Shown here in pieces: positions 29,848 through 40,261 of a DNA stretch of 64,000 nucleotides (its first letter is position 1; every line of letters begins with the position of its first letter). This DNA comes from Flavobacterium flabelliforme (lineage in GTDB: Bacteria > Bacteroidota > Bacteroidia > Flavobacteriales > Flavobacteriaceae): NCBI RefSeq assembly GCF_017948675.1, contig NZ_JAGFBU010000004.1, positions 124,001 through 188,000 of the forward strand, in the 5' to 3' direction. The notes below the pieces were generated by a model, which saw only the letters and a list, made by a program, of their open reading frames with translations, had not been told where the DNA came from and made no database searches. The position numbers and the translations under genes were made by a program.

Positions 29848-29884
29848 AATTAAATAAGAGGCAATTGAATAAATATTAAATGGC

Positions 29885-32179
29885 TTAGAAAGGATAACCA
29901 ATAGCTAAATTGAATATCAGATTTTCTTTTCTCCAAGAACCACTACCAAAATCTACTTTATCCAATACCCAGCGATTGCCTTCTGATAAATAGGGTTTGC
30001 GAATTGGGAATGCCAAGTCGGTTCTTAATACTAAAAATGAGAAGTCAAAACGCAATCCAGCTCCAGCTCCAACTGCTAATTCGCTAATAAAGTTTTTTGA
30101 AAATTTAGCTCCAGGTTTATCTGCGTTTTCATTTAGTAACCAAATATTTCCAGCATCTATGAATAATGCTCCTTTTACCAAACCATATATTTTAGCTCGG
30201 TATTCCGTATTCAATTCTAATTTTATATCTCCAGATTGATCTGGTAAAAATGTGTTAGTAGCCGTAGTAGATCCGTCAAATGTTCCCGGACCTATAGAAC
30301 GAGCTCTAAAAGCGCGTAAGCTATTGGTACCACCAATAAAAAATTGTTTTATAAATGGCATTTCTGTTGAGTTTCCATACGCATAACCAGCGCCTACAAT
30401 AATCCTACTGGCTATTTGAGAATCGGGACCTAATTTATAATAATGTCTAAAATCATTTTCAATTTTTATAAATTGACTAAAAGGAACATTAAAAATGTTA
30501 ATCGTATTTCCCTTTTTAGTGTCGGCACCAGTAGCCAATCCTGTAATATTTCCTGCTAAATCGACTGTTCCTTTATAGTAAAAAGTGTTTTTCTTTCTTT
30601 TTTGTACTGTGTTCGTATAAGTGTAGGAATAGGTTGGCCCAAAAATTAATTGTTTATCAATTACTTTTTGTAACGATTGATTGGCTTGAATTTGATCCAA
30701 ATACAATGCAGTTACGTTCCGTGGACTAGCATAAGTGATTTCCGTTAGATTTAATAAGTGTTCTTTTCTTTCACTTTCTTTCCATAAGTAACCAAAAGAA
30801 CCTTTAAAAGTCTGTAAGGAATACAATTTAGTTCTGTTTTGATATTCGTATCCTAAGGTTAGTTTCGTTTTTGGTACAAATCCACTTGGAGAATGAAATC
30901 TAAAAGGAGCCACTAATCTAGGCCATATTAAATTGGCTTCTGATCCAAAACGATACACATTAAAACCGTTATTTTGTCCCGATACTTGCACTTCAAGACC
31001 TCCAAATGCTGAAATAGTGAGTAATTCTGCACCACCAATCGCATTTCTATTACTCCAATTTAAGTTTAATTCCGTTCCAGTATAATTGGCTGAATTAGTT
31101 TTTGCTAACAATTCTAAACGTAAAGACTTTTTAGGTAATGGCGTAAGAAAATAATAAGCATCTAAGTAGTTTCCGATAGTATCAGAAACCTTAAACTGAT
31201 TTTTTACAAATTTAAATGTTCCTAAGTTTACTAAACGATTTAAAGACAAATTATGATCGGTGCGATTGTATAAATCTCCTTTTGAAAAATTTAAAGTACG
31301 ATCAAAAACTCGAGGTTTGAACATTTTTGTCGAGTCTATAATGGTAATATCATTGTATTTAACAATAGAGTTTTTATTGTCTATCAGACTATCAACGCCA
31401 ATAGAGTAATTTGGATAAACAATGATTTTATTAATTTGATAAGGCGTTTCAGCCATCTTAGGTGTTGCTTCTTTTATTTTTACGATAAGGTCTACCTGAT
31501 GATCTGCTACGGTACTATCTACTTGAATTAATAAATAATCAGGATTAAAGTAAAAGAACCCTTTTTCTTTTAATCGTCCGTCAATACGAGCTCTTTCCTC
31601 TTTTATAACATCAAGATTAAATGCTTGATCTTTCTTTAAGAGACTTCTTTTAGAGGTCTTTCTTACGGCTGTTGCTAATACTGATGAGTCCGTTGGAAAT
31701 TTAACTTCGTTGATCTTATATTGTCTTGCAGGCTTTACGGTATATTCTGCTGTTGCTTTTTTCCCTCTTCGAGTAGAGTCGGCACTTGTTTTTGCATTAA
31801 AGTAGCCATTGTTTTCAGAGAAGTTTTGTAAAACACTTTTGTTGTATTCAAGATCTACTTGACTATACAATACGGGCGGTTCTCCCACTTTATTTTTTAA
31901 CCAATAACGAAAACCTTTATCTTTTTTCGTTTCACCAGCAATATTGTAAATGTATAATTTAGGTCTTAATCCTAATATTTTTGCATTAGGTTTTGGCCGA
32001 ACGAGTTCTTGTAATTTGCTTTTTAATGCTTTTCTTTCTTTTTTACTCACTTCTTTTCCCTCGACTTTTACTGTAGCTCCAGTATATAGTAAATCTCCTT
32101 CTGACAAGAAGCGAGTGTTACTACATGATGAAACGAGTACAATTAAAAAAAAGGTATATATAAAAGGATACTTATTCAT
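29885..32179 (-). CDS. tamL: TamL, lipoprotein Omp85-family outer-membrane assembly protein
   Basis: The 764-residue protein has a lipoprotein signal ending VSSC, POTRA-like domains (about 25-390) and a C-terminal 16-strand BamA/TamA-type barrel ending in GYPF. The lipid anchor distinguishes the Bacteroidota form, TamL, from proteobacterial TamA. With the preceding tamB it should form an envelope translocation and assembly module spanning the periplasm. The ATG at 32179 (MNKYPFIYTFF) is chosen because it gives a proper lipoprotein signal; the longer frame from 32233 adds an Arg/Lys-rich stretch lying inside tamB. The start overlaps the tamB stop by eight bases, so translation is coupled. Confidence 0.88.
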   Translation of the reverse strand: MNKYPFIYTFFLIVLVSSCSNTRFLSEGDLLYTGATVKVEGKEVSKKERKALKSKLQELVRPKPNAKILGLRPKLYIYNIAGETKKDKGFRYWLKNKVGEPPVLYSQVDLEYNKSVLQNFSENNGYFNAKTSADSTRRGKKATAEYTVKPARQYKINEVKFPTDSSVLATAVRKTSKRSLLKKDQAFNLDVIKEERARIDGRLKEKGFFYFNPDYLLIQVDSTVADHQVDLIVKIKEATPKMAETPYQINKIIVYPNYSIGVDSLIDNKNSIVKYNDITIIDSTKMFKPRVFDRTLNFSKGDLYNRTDHNLSLNRLVNLGTFKFVKNQFKVSDTIGNYLDAYYFLTPLPKKSLRLELLAKTNSANYTGTELNLNWSNRNAIGGAELLTISAFGGLEVQVSGQNNGFNVYRFGSEANLIWPRLVAPFRFHSPSGFVPKTKLTLGYEYQNRTKLYSLQTFKGSFGYLWKESERKEHLLNLTEITYASPRNVTALYLDQIQANQSLQKVIDKQLIFGPTYSYTYTNTVQKRKKNTFYYKGTVDLAGNITGLATGADTKKGNTINIFNVPFSQFIKIENDFRHYYKLGPDSQIASRIIVGAGYAYGNSTEMPFIKQFFIGGTNSLRAFRARSIGPGTFDGSTTATNTFLPDQSGDIKLELNTEYRAKIYGLVKGALFIDAGNIWLLNENADKPGAKFSKNFISELAVGAGAGLRFDFSFLVLRTDLAFPIRKPYLSEGNRWVLDKVDFGSGSWRKENLIFNLAIGYPF

Positions 32180-35100
32180 TTGATTTTTTTTTCGATTCCT
32201 CTTTGTTTTTTTTTGCAACTTTTTTCGATTCACTTTTCGAAAATAATTCTTTGAATTTATTATAATCCATCGTTATTATAAAAGCAATACCCGTTTCTAC
32301 TACTTCTCCTTGAAGTGCCACTTGATATTTATTAACGCGATAGGCTCTCATTTTATACCTTCCGTCTTTCGATAGTTGATAATCTATAGAAATATCACCT
32401 GCTATATTGTTTGCATTCTGATTGGTTTTCTGTGGGCCTTCGATTCCAAAACTACTACCTACAGTAACTTTTAGACGGTCATTTAATAGTTTTTTAGAGA
32501 CACCAACATTCAAATCTGTTTTGTTTTCTCGCTGTCCTGTGGTATAATCATCAGAACTGTCTATATCAAAATTAAGTTCAACACCTTCAATTAAGTCACC
32601 AGCTAAATTATTAAGTTGTTGTGATAAAATTTTACTCGCACTTTCACGTGCTAAAGAGGAAACGTTGGTACCTCCAGTTTCACTCGCAAATGGATTTTCT
32701 CCAATAAAACGATTTAAAAGTAGCAAGGCAAAAACTTGCTTGTTCATTTCATCAGGTTGCTGACGCAATTGCGTTAATTTAGCTTGAGTAGTATTTATAA
32801 TTTCTGTAGAAACGCTATTGTTTCCTTCTGGTAAAACGACATCAAAAGAAATGGTTGGTTTCATTAACTCTCCTGTCATTTTTAAATTCGTTTCAAAAGG
32901 AATTTTTTGCTTATAAGTATTTCTAACTTCATTTGTTATTGCACCAAGTTGGTCGCTTACCAAATCTATTGGAGCAGCTTCAGTTTTATAGATAGCCGTT
33001 ATGTTTATATCGGCCATAGTTGGCTCGCCAGTCCAGAGAATATAACTTCCTTCTTTAATATCAAATTTTCTCTTAATAGCGTTAAAACTCATTTCGTAAC
33101 TTCCTTGGGATAATTCATATCTACCAGTCAGCGTAGTTTTTCCAGAAGGGTCAATACCACCATTAAGTTGTGCTTCTCCTTTTAATTTTAAGAAATCTCC
33201 ATTTGCTTTATCAATAACCATCGATAGTTCTGCATCTTTATCAATTTCGATGTTTACAGACGCATTTATACCTTTAATATCCATTTCACTACTGACATCA
33301 GATAAAGCCAATTTTTGAACTATTTTAGGTTTATCTTGATCTATAAATTCTATAATTCCTTCTCTATCCGCTATAGACGGATCAGATTGTGGTAATACTA
33401 CTGTAAATTTGGTGTCTTTATTAATCTTGATAGTTCCTTCTACAATAGGATTATCAAGTGTTCCTGTTACTTTTAGATGGTTGTCCATAAAAAGGGCACC
33501 ATAATACAAATCGTTGTCTTTTGCCTTTGAATTAACTGCTTGAAAATTATCAGCATCCACAGTTAAATTGAAACCAAAATTGCTAAAATTACTACTGTTT
33601 ATTTTTCCGTTCACTACTAAGTCATTATCATTTTGATCCTTAACAGTAAAATCATTGAAAATAATGGCATCGCTTGTAAATCTAATTTTATCATTTATAG
33701 ATTTAAATGTGGCGTTCAGGGCAGTTGCTTTAAAGCCAACATCATTAAATTTTAACTCTCCAAGAATCAAAGGTTGTTTTGTATTACCTGTAATTTTAAA
33801 GTTTCCGTTCAAGAATCCAGTACTCTCCGCTAGGTTATCTAATGTAAATCCTTGAATACTTTTTAAATTCAATTTTTCAATATTCAGATCCATATCAAAA
33901 CTTGCCTCAGTGGCTTTATAAAATCCTTCCAAATTTAATTGATTGCCTTGTCCGGTTATCGCAATTTTTGCATCGTATCGATTGGCAATGTTATTATTGA
34001 CTTTTATACTAATTGTACCAATTGTATCGTTTTTGAATGCAAAATTTTCAATATTTAAATCAGAAGTGAAAAGCGGACTTTTATCTAAATTTTTAACTTC
34101 TGCAGTTCCATTAATTGTACCTCTGAATTGTAAATCTTTTTTCTCGATGAAACTAGTGATGGTGCTAATTTCAAAATCCTTAAAATTGACCGCAATAGGA
34201 GCATTGGGAACATTCGTTTCTGATTGTATTTTTATGGTACTTCCGGCTTTACTCAAATCAAATTGTCCAACATAAATGCCTTTGTCTCCAAAACGAATTA
34301 CATTTTCGGGTGCAATGGACCATCCGTCGTAATTTAGCACTAATTTACTTGGATCAAGACTAACTTCATTGCTACCATCTATACTTTTTAAAGTTCCAGC
34401 AATTAAATAGCGTTCGACTTCTTTTAAATCTTTTAGTTGCAAAGTATAACCTACGCTATTTTTCTCTACTACTCCAGAAATACTAGTGTACGGTAATTGA
34501 AATTGTTTGTTTTGTATATCATCGATAACTACATTATATACTAAGGATTTGTCTTTTGTTTCTACTTTTAAAACAGCATTAGTAATCGTATTTTCTCCAT
34601 AAATAAGTTTAGGAATTGCGCCATTAATAACAATGGAATCATTAACTGAATTGTATTTTCCTTCAATAATTATGGGTTCTAAACTTTTTAAATTTGGAAT
34701 TAACTTGTATAAAATTGGATCATCTTTTACATTCACTTTAAAAGTAAATTGCTGCTTCTCAACTACTGTTTTTTTAGATTTAGGATTTGCATCATAATAT
34801 TTTGCAATAGAATTACTGAGCGCTTTACCTATTTTAGAAAAACTATATTTCCCATCTACATCTGCAACTAAAAAAGGAGATTTTATAGATAAGATATTTT
34901 TCTCAGCTGTTGATTTTGCAATAATACTTATAGAATCAATAGCAAATTCTTCTTTTGCATCAACAACACTGATGCTGTGTGCGTAAACAGATCCGTTTAA
35001 ATAATCTAAATTTGCCGACTGAATATCAGCATCTATTGCACCTCTTATTTTTAAAGGTCCAGCATGAAGATTTAGTTTTTCTAAATCCGCAATATCTACA

Positions 35101-37175
35101 TTCAACTTTAATTTTGCAACAGGATATTTATCTTTAAAACTTCCATTACTCACTAAGTCAAAGGTTAGATTAGGATCATTTGCTGAGGCAACTGCATTAA
35201 ATTTTCCGTTGGCAATTGCACCTTTTAAAGCAAGGTTTGTATAAGTGTATTTATTATAATAGGCTTTTATAATATTCCCGTTTAATGATGCTGTGGCGGT
35301 TTTAGGATCAAAACCTGTTCCCTTAATGTTCGCTTTAAGCGTAACTTTTCCAACTGAATCATTTTTGATTAATTTACCCAAATCAAAATTAATTAATTCA
35401 GTTTGTGCATTATATCGTTCGTATTTTTTTCTGCTTTGATCAAAAGAGGCATTTATTTTGGCATTACCAAAACTACTTGTCAAATTCATTTTTGTACTGA
35501 AATTAGCGATCATTCCTTTAAAGGTTCCTTTTGCGCTAAATTTAGAGGGCAATTGTATAGAGTTCGGAATTGTCCCTTTTGGTAAAAAACTAAGAAAATC
35601 TTTCTGTGTTGAATTTAATTCTTTAATGTCTAAATCGAAAACAGTTTTATTAATATCGGGCAAACCAACAATGCTTCCGCTGGCTATCAAATTGGTGTTA
35701 CCAAATCCGCTGATGTTAATACCAGGAAATTCTAAATTTTTTAGTTTTCCGTTAATGACACCATCAATTAATAAAATTGCATCTTGATTACTATTAAAGG
35801 GACTCGTATTTGCCAAAGTAGGAGCGAAGAGCAAAATATCTTTGATGCCTAACTTGCTTTTCTTAAGATTGGCATTTAATCCTAATTCTCCGGGATTTTT
35901 TGCTAAAGAAGCTATTGATGGATATCCTATTCTAATTTCATTTTTTAATTCGGTTTGGGGAGTTTTTAAATATAATTTCTTAAAAAAAGCATTCTTATTA
36001 CCATAGAAAAATTCTGTGGTCATAGCTTGTATGTTTAAACCGCTTTTATCCTTTACCGTTAATGAATTTACCGTTCCCGAAATATTTTCAGGATTGTAAT
36101 TTAAGGCTTTAGCTTTTAAATTAAGATTGGTAATATTTAAGTGATTGTAGTCAATTCCTTTTTGGGTGGCAGCAACACTATTTTTGTCAAAACGAAAATT
36201 AATTTTTTCTAATTCTGTTGTATTTACTTTTATTTGCCAGTTATTGGAATCATCATTTGATGCTGGTTTTTTAGATTCTATTTTGTCTGATTTATCAATA
36301 GATAGATTTCCTTTTAGTCCTTTTATATCCAAACGTTCAACTATAGCAAATTGATTATTGAGATCCATTTTATCAATTTTTGCAAGCAGTTTTTTCAAAT
36401 AAAAAGTAGTAGCTAATTTGGTCTCTTCACTTTTATAATCAAAGTCAATCTTAGCCAAATCAATTTCACCTAATTTTAATTTTAGCAATGATTCTGGCTC
36501 ATTATTTACAGTAGCTTTTTTAGTTTTTTTGGATGCGTCAGCAATACCTTGCTGCAATTTTAATTTTAAACCATTGATTTTAGCTTTAGGAATTTCAAAA
36601 TTCATTTGGGCTAAATCAAAAGTCTTAATCTTTGTTTGAAAATAAGTCAGATTGACATCAATATTATTATTGGTAATTTGATCATTATATTTCAAACGGA
36701 TACGATCTAATTCTATTTCGGCCACAGAAAATTCCATAGGAGGAGAATCACTTTTTGGTTTATCAGGAGAAGTAAATGATTTTATAATGTAGTCAAAGTT
36801 AAAAACAGATTTCGAATCTCTTTTTAAATTAGCTGTAATTCCTTCTAAATGAACAGAGTTGATTTCTACTTTATTATTTAGTAATTGAAATAAACTAATA
36901 TCGACTGCTAGTTTTTCTCCAGCAAGAAGCGTGTCTTTTTTCTGATCTTCAAAATAAACGCCCTCCAAAATTATTTTTTTAGGCAAACCAATTTCGATCC
37001 TATTTATCTGAACCTTAGTTTTAATTTTTTCCTGCAGGTAGGTAACCGCTTTATTTTTTGCTAAATTTTGTATAGAAGGAATCTGAAGTGCGATAACCAA
37101 TAGAAGGAATAATAGAATAATAGATCCTATTATCCAAAGCAAAATTTTGAGACTTTTCTTTAAATATTTTTTCAA
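32172..37175 (-). CDS. tamB: TamB, translocation and assembly module subunit
   Basis: This very long protein (about 1667 residues) has an N-terminal transmembrane helix (LLWIIGSIILLFLLLVIAL), then over 1500 residues of repeating beta strands of the AsmA/DUF490 type, and the conserved TamB C-terminal domain (TGRYELSQGSYEMSFN, then LLLNRFIGENPF). Such proteins form a hydrophobic groove that bridges the inner and outer membranes, probably for lipid transport or barrel assembly. No ATG is near the start. TTG codons at 37205, 37184 and 37175 are possible; 37205 overlaps a promoter element, and 37175 gives the natural start LKKYLKKSLKILLW, so it is preferred but uncertain. tamL follows with an eight-base overlap. 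Confidence 0.88.
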   Translation of the reverse strand: MKKYLKKSLKILLWIIGSIILLFLLLVIALQIPSIQNLAKNKAVTYLQEKIKTKVQINRIEIGLPKKIILEGVYFEDQKKDTLLAGEKLAVDISLFQLLNNKVEINSVHLEGITANLKRDSKSVFNFDYIIKSFTSPDKPKSDSPPMEFSVAEIELDRIRLKYNDQITNNNIDVNLTYFQTKIKTFDLAQMNFEIPKAKINGLKLKLQQGIADASKKTKKATVNNEPESLLKLKLGEIDLAKIDFDYKSEETKLATTFYLKKLLAKIDKMDLNNQFAIVERLDIKGLKGNLSIDKSDKIESKKPASNDDSNNWQIKVNTTELEKINFRFDKNSVAATQKGIDYNHLNITNLNLKAKALNYNPENISGTVNSLTVKDKSGLNIQAMTTEFFYGNKNAFFKKLYLKTPQTELKNEIRIGYPSIASLAKNPGELGLNANLKKSKLGIKDILLFAPTLANTSPFNSNQDAILLIDGVINGKLKNLEFPGINISGFGNTNLIASGSIVGLPDINKTVFDLDIKELNSTQKDFLSFLPKGTIPNSIQLPSKFSAKGTFKGMIANFSTKMNLTSSFGNAKINASFDQSRKKYERYNAQTELINFDLGKLIKNDSVGKVTLKANIKGTGFDPKTATASLNGNIIKAYYNKYTYTNLALKGAIANGKFNAVASANDPNLTFDLVSNGSFKDKYPVAKLKLNVDIADLEKLNLHAGPLKIRGAIDADIQSANLDYLNGSVYAHSISVVDAKEEFAIDSISIIAKSTAEKNILSIKSPFLVADVDGKYSFSKIGKALSNSIAKYYDANPKSKKTVVEKQQFTFKVNVKDDPILYKLIPNLKSLEPIIIEGKYNSVNDSIVINGAIPKLIYGENTITNAVLKVETKDKSLVYNVVIDDIQNKQFQLPYTSISGVVEKNSVGYTLQLKDLKEVERYLIAGTLKSIDGSNEVSLDPSKLVLNYDGWSIAPENVIRFGDKGIYVGQFDLSKAGSTIKIQSETNVPNAPIAVNFKDFEISTITSFIEKKDLQFRGTINGTAEVKNLDKSPLFTSDLNIENFAFKNDTIGTISIKVNNNIANRYDAKIAITGQGNQLNLEGFYKATEASFDMDLNIEKLNLKSIQGFTLDNLAESTGFLNGNFKITGNTKQPLILGELKFNDVGFKATALNATFKSINDKIRFTSDAIIFNDFTVKDQNDNDLVVNGKINSSNFSNFGFNLTVDADNFQAVNSKAKDNDLYYGALFMDNHLKVTGTLDNPIVEGTIKINKDTKFTVVLPQSDPSIADREGIIEFIDQDKPKIVQKLALSDVSSEMDIKGINASVNIEIDKDAELSMVIDKANGDFLKLKGEAQLNGGIDPSGKTTLTGRYELSQGSYEMSFNAIKRKFDIKEGSYILWTGEPTMADINITAIYKTEAAPIDLVSDQLGAITNEVRNTYKQKIPFETNLKMTGELMKPTISFDVVLPEGNNSVSTEIINTTQAKLTQLRQQPDEMNKQVFALLLLNRFIGENPFASETGGTNVSSLARESASKILSQQLNNLAGDLIEGVELNFDIDSSDDYTTGQRENKTDLNVGVSKKLLNDRLKVTVGSSFGIEGPQKTNQNANNIAGDISIDYQLSKDGRYKMRAYRVNKYQVALQGEVVETGIAFIITMDYNKFKELFSKSESKKVAKKNKEESKKKSNE

Positions 37176-37202
37176 TCGAGGCAATTTTTTGGTTAAAAAT
37201 AG

Positions 37203-37210
37203 CAAAATTA
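37203..37210 (-). promoter_or_regulatory. -7 promoter element for tamBL
   Basis: The reverse strand reads TAATTTTG, an exact TAnnTTTG match. It overlaps the TTG at 37205, so translation must start further in, from a TTG at 37184 or 37175. Confidence 0.55.
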
Positions 37211-37597
37211 AATCAGAATTACAATTTCATCGCTAAAGGCACTAGTTGGTAAAGATCAAAAATTAGCGGTACAACTCTTTATAAAATTTACGATTAAAAT
37301 TATAAAATTTAGGGTTTCTTAATTTCTAATGTTAATACTAAAGTGTATTTGCTGAACTGAAATTCAATAAAAAAAGTAGTTGTATAATATGATAAAGTCT
37401 TTTGGAATCATTTACATTATAGGGGAGTATAACCACTCAATTTAAACTTGTTGTCCGTTTTTACTTCTGTAAGGTTGTTTAAAATTGTTATGTAATTCTA
37501 TTTGAAATTCCTCAAACGATTTAAGTAATAGTAAAGCGATAAATAATTTATTAGTTTTAATAAAAACCTAAGTACAAAAACATGATTTAATTTAATA
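37211..37597. other. long gap upstream of tamB
   Basis: About 390 bases with no recognised gene. On the reverse strand 37442-37567 is open for about 41 codons but has no ATG, GTG or TTG at its beginning and no recognisable similarity. No repeat or stable hairpin was seen apart from the terminator at 37598-37633. Confidence 0.4.
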
Positions 37598-37633
37598 TAA
37601 AAAAAACTACAACTTTTAAGGCTGTAGTTTTTA
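37598..37633 (-). terminator. terminator of the CoA-transferase gene
   Basis: AAACTACA (37604-37611) pairs with TGTAGTTT (37623-37630). The A run on the left is a T run on the reverse strand. Confidence 0.7.
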
Positions 37634-37668
37634 GTATCAAATGGAAAAAAAGGGAATTAGATTCAGGT

Positions 37669-39163
37669 TTACTTCTTCATACTTCCTGTTTCCATAAATC
37701 GTAAGTTAAGTTTAAATGCTTCTTCCAGAAGGTGAGGAGTATGACCGCCACGCGCACAAGCACGGTTAAAATAATCTAATAATTCCTCTTTGTATTCGGG
37801 ATGTACACAGTTTTCAATGATGACTTTGGCTCTTTCTCTCGGAGCAAGTCCTCTTAAATCAGCGACTCCTTGTTCTGTTATCAAAATATCGACATCATGT
37901 TCCGTATGATCCAGATGCGAAACCATGGGTAATACATGAGAAATAATATTCCCTTCTTTAGAAGAAGATTGAGTAACAAATATGCTCAAATACCCATTTC
38001 TTGCAAAATCTCCCGAACCGCCAATTCCGTTCATCATTTTTGTTCCAGAAATATGTGTGGAATTTACATTTCCATAAATGTCAAATTCAATGGCTGTATT
38101 AATTGCAATGACGCCTAGTCTTCGGATTACTTCTGCTGAATTGCTAATGGTTTGTGGTCGAAGCACTATTTTGTCTTTATAAAAATCGAAATTTTCAAGA
38201 ATATTTTTATAACAATTTTCAGAAACTGTAATTGAAGAGGCCGAAGCAAAACTCATTTTTCCGCTGTCAATAAGTTCAAAAGTGCTGTCTTGCAATACTT
38301 CTGAATACATTACTAGATTTTCAAAATTGCTTTTGGCAAATCCAGACATTACTGCATTAGCGACTTTTCCAATTCCGGCTTGCAAGGGCATTAGTGAATT
38401 GGTTAAACGGCCTTCTTTAATTTCATTTTCAAAAAATTCTAACAAATGATTAGCAATAGCAGCCGTTTTTGGATCTATTTCGGTTGGTTTTGCAGGACTG
38501 TCTAAAATTTCAGTAAAAACAATTCCAACCACTTTTTTGGGATCAATACTAATGAAATCTTGACCAATTCGGCTATCTGTAGCAGTGATGTTTAAAACAG
38601 CTCTATTGGGATATGATTTTGAAGTGTAAACATCATGAATTCCTTTAAATTCTAAAGGAATTGAAGTGTTTATTTCGATGATTATTTTATCTGCCAAATG
38701 CGCAAATGTGGCGGAGTTTCCAACAGAAGTTGTCGGGATAACATTTCCGTTTTCATCAATATAAGTGGCTTCAATTACCGCAATGTCAATTTTAGGAAGG
38801 TGTTTGTTTTCTAATAATTCAGCGGTTTCACTTAAATGTTGATCGATATATAAAATGGTACCTTCATTTATTTTTTTTTCTCAAACTTGCATCAGATTGA
38901 AAAGGCATTCTTTTATATAAAGCATTATTGTTAGCTAAATCAGTATCGGTAGTTTGACCTAAAGAAGCGCCCGTAATCAATGTGATTGCAATCGTTTCCG
39001 ATTTTGCCCTTTCTGCAAAAGCTGGTAAAACGGCTTTACTATCACCTGCTTTTGTAAATCCGCTGGTTCCAACAGTCATTTTATCTTTAAAATAAAGAGC
39101 GGCTTGCTGCGCAGAAATAACTTTGTCTTTGTAACTTTGAAATCTGATTCTGTCCAATTGCAT
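37669..39163 (-). pseudogene. acetyl-CoA hydrolase/succinate CoA-transferase, frameshifted
   Basis: The gene begins at 39163 (MQLDRIRFQSY, then VGTSGFTKAG), and its first frame stops at 38864 after 99 codons. Coding continues in another frame from about 38870 through DQHLSETAELLENK and ADKIIIEIN to the natural end at 37669 (TEQGVADLRGLAPRERA near the end). The break lies in nine A (reverse strand, complement of 38871-38879); with eight A the reading is SLRKKINEGTILYIDQ without interruption, giving about 497 residues, the family's usual length. These enzymes exchange CoA between acetyl-CoA and succinate or acetate. It may be a true frameshift, a programmed slip, or a homopolymer sequencing error. 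Confidence 0.88.
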
Positions 39164-39320
39164 AATTTGTTTTTATTTTGAAATAAAACACCTAAAAAAT
39201 GATGTTTCCTTAATGAATGAATTGTTTTTTTTAATATCATTTATAGGTAGTGCAATTTTAGCAAAAAATGAAATTGGATAAATATCGTAGGAAGCCATAA
39301 AAATATTCATTTCAGCCAGT

Positions 39321-40151
39321 ATGGAAGAGCAAACGATTTTAGCCGAAAAATATTACACGAGAGAGGTTGATACTGATAAAAAAAGTATTTATTGTCATCA
39401 TGATTTAATGGGAGAACTGATGATTCCCACTCATAAACATGAAAAAGGCCAAATGCTGTATGCAGAAGGCGGAATAGTTTATGTTACCACCGAGGCTAAA
39501 ACTTATTTTCTTCCGGCCAGACATTTTATTTGGATTCCTGCTGGAATTGCGCACAGCATTCAACCCAATTCTCAAAGCGTAATGATGCGTAATTTGTATT
39601 TTCCGGTGGAAATGAATGAAGATTCCTTTTATGGAACCGAAGGGATTTACCCCATCAATGATTTATTGTTGCAAATGATGCTTTTCACGAATCGATGGAA
39701 TGGAAATCTAAAAAAAGGAAGTCGTAATTATAGTATCGCCCTTGCTATAAAAGCTATTTTACCCGAAATCTGCTTGACCAATTTGCCTTTATCACTGCCT
39801 TTTCCAAAGGATACTCGGCTGATTAAAATTATTGATTACTTAGATAAAAACTTAGGCGACACAATACTTTTTTCTGATTTAGCGGATCGATTCGGATTTA
39901 GCGAACGCTCCTTATACCGCTTATTTCAAAAGGATTTAGGAATGTCTTTTATCCAATATTTCACAATTCGAAGAATTTTAAAAGCGATTGAATTATTGCT
40001 TGAAAAAAAACTTTCGGTAAATGAAGTGGCGCAAGCAGTTGGTTATAATAGCGTACCTACCTTTAGTAATACCTTTTTCAAAACTTTAGGGCAACGACCT
40101 TCGGATTATTTAAACGGAGTGGAGATTTTAAAAAAGAACAATTATAGTTAG
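39321..40151 (+). CDS. AraC-family transcriptional regulator
   Basis: The 276-residue protein has an N-terminal cupin-like ligand domain (about 20-110; HKHEKGQML, then PARHFIWIPAGIAHSI) and two C-terminal AraC helix-turn-helix units (about 170-270; LADRFGFSERSLYRLFQKD and VNEVAQAVGYNSVPTFSNTFFKTLG). The efflux operon follows 110 bases downstream on the same strand, and a perfect inverted repeat at its promoter is a good candidate target, so this is probably the local regulator of efflux. The effector is unknown. It diverges from the frameshifted CoA-transferase gene. Confidence 0.92.
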   Translation: MEEQTILAEKYYTREVDTDKKSIYCHHDLMGELMIPTHKHEKGQMLYAEGGIVYVTTEAKTYFLPARHFIWIPAGIAHSIQPNSQSVMMRNLYFPVEMNEDSFYGTEGIYPINDLLLQMMLFTNRWNGNLKKGSRNYSIALAIKAILPEICLTNLPLSLPFPKDTRLIKIIDYLDKNLGDTILFSDLADRFGFSERSLYRLFQKDLGMSFIQYFTIRRILKAIELLLEKKLSVNEVAQAVGYNSVPTFSNTFFKTLGQRPSDYLNGVEILKKNNYS

Positions 40152-40211
40152 TAGTAATTTTTTTTTCATTTTATTTTGTCTGAAATGAATAAATATATGA
40201 CTTTTGTTGAT

Positions 40212-40249
40212 TTTACCACATGAAATAGAGTAGATACCTTTGTGGTAAA
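40212..40249 (+). promoter_or_regulatory. efflux operon promoter with inverted-repeat operator
   Basis: TTTACCACA (40212-40220) and TGTGGTAAA (40241-40249) are perfect nine-base inverted repeats 20 bases apart. The -7 element TACCTTTG (40235-40242) overlaps the right arm. The arrangement suits a dimeric regulator, most simply the adjacent AraC protein. Confidence 0.6.
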
Positions 40250-40261
40250 TACTTTTATATT

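Noticed and set aside
32907..36354. forward-strand frames of 60-110 codons inside tamB
   Set aside because: They are antisense shadows of a long, well-supported coding region.
37442..37567. 41-codon open stretch on the reverse strand
   Set aside because: The composition looks somewhat coding-like, but there is no start codon at its beginning and no similarity; it may be a relic or chance.
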